Positions 7,319 through 11,422 of a stretch of DNA of 11,422 nt are shown here, one piece after another (position 1 is the first letter of the stretch; every line of letters starts with the position of its first letter). The notes under the pieces are model-generated. The model saw nothing but the letters and a program-made list of their open reading frames with translations. It was not told the DNA's origin and did no database searches. A program made the position numbers and the translations under genes. The stretch lies in assembly GCA_023424785.1 (NCBI GenBank), contig JAFADP010000020.1:1-11422 (forward strand). The letters are read 5' to 3'. This stretch comes from Bacillota bacterium. Its GTDB lineage: Bacteria > Bacillota > Clostridia > Clostridiales > Clostridiaceae.

Positions 7319-8302
7319 TTAATTTATTGAGTTTTTTATATAAATTATTTTTTCTGCTAGTTTTTCTGCATTCCCCATTTCCACAAAATAATGGGTTCCA
7401 TCGCCTTCTTCATAAAGTTCATGAGTTGCTTCATTATCACCTAGAATCATTTTTTTATTCATAGCTTCATAGGTGTAAGCCTTTCCTGGTATTGTTCTCT
7501 TAGCCTTATTAATATCTTTATTAAAGTGACCAGCCAAACATAAATCAGACATATTAATATATCTTGCTAAATCCTCTTGTGATAACCAATCTATATATTC
7601 TACAGTATCACATTCTACCTTATTAAATTTTTCTCCTATTGGTCCAATAACATAAAAGAAAATATCTTTATTATTTTTTAATATATCTATTGTCTTAAGT
7701 ATTGTATCTATCCCTTGAAGTGGTAATATACTACCAAAGTACAAAACTATAAATTTATCTCTTACATTTTCAGGTCTTTTTTCTTCTCTTTGATAATAAA
7801 TACTCTTATCTGCTTCTAAGTATAATACATCAAGCTTTTTATTATCTGCACCAAATTCTTCAACAAAATATTTACCATGAGCTTTCGTATCACAGATAAT
7901 GTGATCTGCTGATAATACAGTTTTTGTGTCTATCCACTTCAATAGTTTAGCTATAAAACTATTTTGTTTAAATTTTTTTCTATCAAAAACTAAGGTATCA
8001 TACATAGATATAAAGAAATCAATAACTAAAAAATTCTTCTTAAACTTAAAGTTCCATATTGGCAATATAAGTTGAGGTGAAAACCCAACAAAAATAACAT
8101 CAAACTTTTTAGTTGGTTTAGTTAATATACTCCAATAAACATGCATTAACCTCTTAATATAACTCTTTTTCATTGAACCAATAATCTCATAAGATTTACT
8201 ATGCTCTTTAATTAAGTTAATTTCTTGAGTGTTTCTAATATAATCTAAATTTTTAGTTGTTATAAACAATACATCTTTATTTTTAAGTATTTCTTTAATC
8301 AT
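7319..8302 (-). CDS. GT4-like (GT-B fold) glycosyltransferase
   Basis: A 327-residue cytoplasmic protein with a GT-B layout: a divergent N-terminal acceptor domain (1-180) beginning KDVLFITTKN, and a C-terminal Rossmann domain with the glycosyltransferase-1 features IVLYFGSILPLQGID (185-199), FFYVIGP (225-231) and a donor-site stretch IPGKAYTYEAM (271-281), K274 and E279 in the place of the usual P-x-K-x-x-E-x-M, then E291. At 327 residues it is short for GT4 (usually 350-400), mainly in the N-terminal half, but no frameshift is apparent. The N-terminal domain has no signal peptide. ATG at 8302 overlaps the upstream stop by four bases (ATGA), so the two genes are translationally coupled. It probably adds a sugar to a lipid-linked intermediate; donor and acceptor are unknown. 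Confidence 0.8.
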   Translation of the reverse strand: MIKEILKNKDVLFITTKNLDYIRNTQEINLIKEHSKSYEIIGSMKKSYIKRLMHVYWSILTKPTKKFDVIFVGFSPQLILPIWNFKFKKNFLVIDFFISMYDTLVFDRKKFKQNSFIAKLLKWIDTKTVLSADHIICDTKAHGKYFVEEFGADNKKLDVLYLEADKSIYYQREEKRPENVRDKFIVLYFGSILPLQGIDTILKTIDILKNNKDIFFYVIGPIGEKFNKVECDTVEYIDWLSQEDLARYINMSDLCLAGHFNKDINKAKRTIPGKAYTYEAMNKKMILGDNEATHELYEEGDGTHYFVEMGNAEKLAEKIIYIKNSIN

Positions 8303-9237
8303 AGTTTTCCTCTTTTCTTTATACTATATACTAATTTGAATCCTATAAATGCTAAAGCTTCTCCTAATATAGTCCAAATTCTTGATGTTAAAGTAATTAA
8401 AAGTAATAATTCATAATTATATGCATCTCCAAGTAAAATTCCTAAAATACCTTCTCTTATTCCCATTCCATTTGGAGATGGACTTAAAAATCCTACTACC
8501 CATGATATTGGATAAGATAAAACTAGATATATTCCTTGTAATAATTCAACTTTTGAAAATGCAATTACTAGTATTACTAAGCCTATTCCTGTTACAAGCC
8601 ATACACCCACATATCTTGATAATACATTATAAATAAACCCTTTATTTAAAGATACGTTACCTCCGTCATCTTTGAATAATTTTCCTATTATCTTTGTACC
8701 TATCTTAACAGCATATGGAATAATAAATAAAGCTAAAATTATTCCTATTACTATTAAAATTGTTAAATATGTATTCATATTTTTTCTAAATAATACTGGA
8801 ATAAAAAATAACAAAAATAAACAGCTAGATATTATTTGGAATACATATTCTAAAATCATACTTATAGTTGTTGCGCTTTTTTCTACTCCCTTATTAGTGC
8901 ACATATAAGCCTTTCCCACAATATTCCATATACCACCCGGTATATACCTAGCTAATGCTGATGTCATATGAATATCTAAATAATCTATCTTATCTAACTT
9001 AGGATCTAGCTTCCATAATACATATGACCAATTATATCCTGTTAGTAAAAAGACTACAGCATATATTACTATAGAAATAATGAACCATACTATATTCATT
9101 TGAGATAAATAAGGTTTTATGTCTTCCCAATTTTTAACAAACTGATTTACCATAAACCATAAAATAACTATAGATAATAATACTCCTAAGACTTTTACTA
9201 TCTTTTTCTTTATGCTTCTATTTTCCTCTTTACTCAT
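8299..9237 (-). CDS. UPF0104/LPG_synthase_TM-type integral membrane protein (flippase-like)
   Basis: A 312-residue protein with about seven hydrophobic segments (roughly 13-33, 50-68, 131-150, 155-175, 208-228, 233-250 and 277-300). Two family hallmarks are visible: LARYIPGGIWNIVGK (95-109), and SPSPNGMGIREG (252-263) near the C-terminus. This is the membrane part shared by lysyl-phosphatidylglycerol synthase MprF, where it translocates the lipid, and by stand-alone proteins in cell-surface polysaccharide loci. There is no aminoacyl-transferase domain, so MprF activity is not expected. A role in moving a polyprenyl-phosphate sugar across the membrane fits the neighbouring GtrB-like enzyme and GT-C candidate (inference). 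The start at 9237 has AAAGGAG with short spacing. It is first in its four-gene unit and its stop overlaps the GT4-like start. Confidence 0.82.
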   Translation of the reverse strand: MSKEENRSIKKKIVKVLGVLLSIVILWFMVNQFVKNWEDIKPYLSQMNIVWFIISIVIYAVVFLLTGYNWSYVLWKLDPKLDKIDYLDIHMTSALARYIPGGIWNIVGKAYMCTNKGVEKSATTISMILEYVFQIISSCLFLLFFIPVLFRKNMNTYLTILIVIGIILALFIIPYAVKIGTKIIGKLFKDDGGNVSLNKGFIYNVLSRYVGVWLVTGIGLVILVIAFSKVELLQGIYLVLSYPISWVVGFLSPSPNGMGIREGILGILLGDAYNYELLLLITLTSRIWTILGEALAFIGFKLVYSIKKRGKL

Positions 9238-9280
9238 TTTCTCTCCTTTGTATCTATTTTTTAACCAAATCTTAAACTTT

Positions 9281-9289
9281 ATTCTAACA
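9281..9289 (-). promoter_or_regulatory. Possible extended -10 promoter for the four-gene unit
   Basis: The minus strand reads TGTTAGAAT: a TG dinucleotide one base before a 5-of-6 match to TATAAT. No convincing -35 is present at 16-18 bases. It lies between the terminator at 9328-9356 and the start at 9237, the only interval (91 bases) available for a promoter, and would give a leader of about 36 bases. Confidence 0.4.
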
Positions 9290-9327
9290 TATTTTCATTT
9301 TAATATCTATAAAATACTTGCTATAGT

Positions 9328-9356
9328 AAAAAATACCTTGGATTTCTCCAAGATAT
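9328..9356 (-). terminator. Rho-independent terminator after the 660-aa membrane protein gene
   Basis: On the minus strand a 10-bp stem (arms 9347-9356 and 9333-9342) closes a GAAA tetraloop and is followed by a U-run (A-run 9328-9333 on the plus strand). One pair is a U-G wobble in minus-strand RNA but a C-A mismatch in plus-strand RNA, so the hairpin is built for the minus strand. It starts about 16 bases after the stop codon at 9373 and separates this gene from the next unit. Confidence 0.88.
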
Positions 9357-9372
9357 CTTTTTATATAATATA

Positions 9373-11355
9373 TTACCCTATTAGTAATGATATAAATGCA
9401 CTCCATAATGTTATAACTTGAAGAGCACAAAATGAAAATATTAATTTATTATCTATATTTTTTTTATATGTTAAAGTAGAATTTCTAAGCATTAAAAAGG
9501 CTAAAGGTAATACTGGAATCATATATCTTCCTTGTACACCTTCAATTATAGGTGCTCCTTGTTGTGTCCAGGTAAATCCCACCACATGAATAGCAAAGAA
9601 AATTCCTATAAAAATCATAAACATTATTATCTTATTCATTCCAGTAATATATTGTTTTTCACTATCAACTCTAAATGAAGATAATACAAGTAATATTATA
9701 AATCCTATTGTGTATACTGGATTTATTGAAACAAGATATAATCCACTTATAGTTAAATATATAAAATTAATTGTGCATACCTTAAGATTATTAATAAATA
9801 GTTTTATAAATATTGTCGGTGAAGTTATTATATCTCCAAATGAATATGCTGGTACATCTGAAAAAGCAGACTTACTATCAGTATCATTTACAATTCTTAA
9901 TGCATCAATTAAATTAACTAACAAATAAGATGCTAAAACACATACAATTAAACTAATTAAAATCTTATAATACTTTTTATTAGAACCAAAGTTTCTCTTT
10001 GGTATAATTAATGCTAAAGCACATACTAAAACATATATCATTTTTAATGGTGCTAGTAAAATTCCTGCTAAGAATAACATTATAATATCTCTTTTACTTT
10101 TTTCTTTTTCAGAATATGCAAAATATAAACAATATGCAGTATATAAAAATGCTAATCCATTTATAACAGAATCATATGAGAATGAAGCTGCTTGATGTAA
10201 TGTCATTGGTAATAATGCTACAATAAACATTGTTGTTTTACCTATAGGCATCTTTTTAATTGCTAAGTATACTATTAATAAAAATGCCATTAAATTAAAG
10301 AATCTTCCAAGAAATAAAGTTGGAATCTGTCCAAGATGTATTATTCTTGCTATTGTTATGGCTAATGCTGATGGAAAATATACATATGGTGCTTGTGATA
10401 CATCTCGTCCTTGAACTTCAACTAATGTATTATCATCAGAAATATCAAAAAAGTTATCTATTACAGTTCTATACTGTGTTATTGTAGTTTTTCCATATGT
10501 TAATCCTGATATACTATCTTCACCTCTACGTAAATATCCTCCACTTTCTGTTGAGTGTCCTTTAAGCATCATATCATTTGAATATCTATATGCTGTGTCA
10601 ACATGTGCTGGCTCATCATAACCACTATATGGAGTTAATAAACATATATATGCTAATCCTAAACATAAACCAATAACTAAAAAAGCTTTTTCAATTTTTA
10701 TTTTCTTAATAAATAATAAGTAGCTTATTAATACTATAAAAATTACAGTAAGTATTACTAATACTATTCCTATGGTACTTATGAATCCTGCATTTGTTGT
10801 ACCTACTCTAAATGTTATATCCTTCATTTGTTCTTTATCATTTATATATAGATTACCTTCTTCATATTGATTAGCTCTAGAAGATGTGATAGTAATAGTA
10901 CTTCCACTGTTACATCCTATTGTTTTAATTTTCAATTCAAACTCTATATTTTTTGTATCCACAATAGGGGTATCCAATATAAAATCATGATAATCATTAT
11001 CTTTTATTTTAGATATATCTTCCTTCCAAGTCTGTATCTCTTCATTTGTTGTTTTATTTAATAATGTAACTTGAATAATTCCTTTATTTTCACGATTATA
11101 TGTTGAAAATCTTATAGCTACTCTATTTATTCCATCATCAACCTTAAAGGTCTGTCTTATATTTAATCCATCTGTAATTTCTCCAATATCTGTTGTTGAT
11201 TCTTCATTTAAAATATAATAATAATTACAGTTTTTAGATATAGGTGATATTCTAATAAAGTATACAGCTGATAAAACCATTAATGTAACCAATGCAATTA
11301 GAAATATATATGTTACATTTTTATTCTTCTCATAATATTTCTTAAATTTATTCAT
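9373..11355 (-). CDS. DUF2142-like (GT-C type) polytopic membrane protein
   Basis: A 660-residue protein with a signal-anchor-like helix (about 14-34), a beta-rich extracytoplasmic domain (45-190), then about ten membrane helices. The loop motif SGYDEPAH (244-251) is the DUF2142 D-E-P-A-H signature and carries the likely catalytic acids D247/E248; QAPYVYFP (321-328) lies where PPLYY-type motifs occur; EGVQGRYMIPVLPL (605-618) is the characteristic C-terminal motif. Family length is usually 400-600, the excess here being the N-terminal domain. DUF2142 proteins are predicted outer-face glycosyltransferases using polyprenyl-phosphate sugars; function is not directly shown. It is shorter than its relative at 3728-6298 but shares the arrangement, including a YxxGxLY...DIxF stretch at the end of the extracytoplasmic domain. 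ATG at 11355 has AAGGAG 7 bases upstream. It appears to be a single-gene unit. Confidence 0.82.
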   Translation of the reverse strand: MNKFKKYYEKNKNVTYIFLIALVTLMVLSAVYFIRISPISKNCNYYYILNEESTTDIGEITDGLNIRQTFKVDDGINRVAIRFSTYNRENKGIIQVTLLNKTTNEEIQTWKEDISKIKDNDYHDFILDTPIVDTKNIEFELKIKTIGCNSGSTITITSSRANQYEEGNLYINDKEQMKDITFRVGTTNAGFISTIGIVLVILTVIFIVLISYLLFIKKIKIEKAFLVIGLCLGLAYICLLTPYSGYDEPAHVDTAYRYSNDMMLKGHSTESGGYLRRGEDSISGLTYGKTTITQYRTVIDNFFDISDDNTLVEVQGRDVSQAPYVYFPSALAITIARIIHLGQIPTLFLGRFFNLMAFLLIVYLAIKKMPIGKTTMFIVALLPMTLHQAASFSYDSVINGLAFLYTAYCLYFAYSEKEKSKRDIIMLFLAGILLAPLKMIYVLVCALALIIPKRNFGSNKKYYKILISLIVCVLASYLLVNLIDALRIVNDTDSKSAFSDVPAYSFGDIITSPTIFIKLFINNLKVCTINFIYLTISGLYLVSINPVYTIGFIILLVLSSFRVDSEKQYITGMNKIIMFMIFIGIFFAIHVVGFTWTQQGAPIIEGVQGRYMIPVLPLAFLMLRNSTLTYKKNIDNKLIFSFCALQVITLWSAFISLLIG

Positions 11356-11392
11356 ATTATTACTCCTTCCCTAATCAATTCAAATCTTATCC

Positions 11393-11421
11393 ATTTTATC
11401 ACCTTATTTCTTATAAAACAA
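11393..11421 (-). promoter_or_regulatory. Probable SigA-type promoter for the 660-aa membrane protein gene
   Basis: On the minus strand, -35 TTGTTT (11416-11421) is followed after 17 bases by TAAAAT (11393-11398), with a TG extension (11400-11401) giving TGATAAAAT. The -35 touches the window edge, so upstream context is unknown. The leader would be about 30 bases. Confidence 0.55.
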
Positions 11422-11422
11422 C

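Noticed and set aside
8421..8908. Two plus-strand open frames (8421-8636 and 8672-8908)
   Set aside because: Both are antisense to the UPF0104-like gene; their hydrophobic, Leu/Ile-rich translations mirror the membrane segments on the real strand, and neither has a Shine-Dalgarno site.
8299..9237. MprF-type lysyl-phosphatidylglycerol synthase
   Set aside because: Only the membrane part of the family is present; the roughly 300-residue C-terminal aminoacyl-transferase domain is absent and the next gene is a GT4-like glycosyltransferase.
9212..9421. Plus-strand open frame spanning the gap between two genes
   Set aside because: It crosses a terminator and both flanking gene ends, lacks a ribosome-binding site, and reads as low-complexity hydrophobic sequence.
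9710..11061. Plus-strand open frames at 9710-9928 and 10867-11061
   Set aside because: Antisense shadows of the 660-residue membrane protein gene with no initiation signals.
11381..11395. Tiny minus-strand open frame ATG-GAT-AAG-ATT-TGA preceded by AAGGTG
   Set aside because: Only four codons; it overlaps the predicted -10 region and start of transcription, so it would hardly be on the transcript.

Overview
This is a very AT-rich (roughly 27-28% GC by eye) stretch in which every credible gene lies on the minus strand. Ribosome-binding sites are of the GGAG/AGGAGG type, promoters look like SigA promoters, and intrinsic terminators are short hairpins with U-runs. Together with the codon choice this points to a low-GC Firmicute, most likely Clostridium (C. 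perfringens-like). The species is an inference. The window is part of a cell-surface glycopolymer locus; no mobile elements, tRNAs, rRNAs or CRISPR arrays were seen.

Reading in the direction of transcription (right to left), there are three probable transcription units. Unit 1 (11355-9373) is a single gene for a large membrane protein resembling the DUF2142/GT-C group. It has a promoter at the right edge of the window and a terminator at 9328-9356. Unit 2 (9237-3728) has four genes: a UPF0104/LPG_synthase_TM flippase-like protein, a GT4-like cytoplasmic glycosyltransferase (overlapping by ATGA), a GtrB/DPM1-like GT2 polyprenyl-phosphate glycosyltransferase, and a second, larger DUF2142-like membrane protein. 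It ends at a clear terminator (3686-3718). Unit 3 (3550 to the left edge) has four genes: a GT2 glycosyltransferase, a LicD/fukutin-type phosphotransferase, a class V aminotransferase resembling 2-aminoethylphosphonate (AEP) transaminase, and a LicC/PntC-like cytidylyltransferase that runs off the window without a stop codon. A near-consensus promoter (TAGACA-17-TATAAT) precedes unit 3. A 14-bp palindrome overlapping a possible extended -10 lies between its LicD and aminotransferase genes.

Working model (inference): unit 2, with unit 1, supplies lipid-linked sugars and uses them outside the membrane. The GT2 charges polyprenyl phosphate, a flippase moves the product, and the GT-C-like proteins transfer the sugar. 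Unit 3 makes and activates a small amino-phosphonate or phospho-substituent and attaches it to the polymer. The aminotransferase would form AEP, the cytidylyltransferase CMP-AEP, and LicD would transfer the AEP group. The PEP mutase and phosphonopyruvate decarboxylase needed to start phosphonate synthesis are not in the window; they would be expected past the left edge if the model is right.
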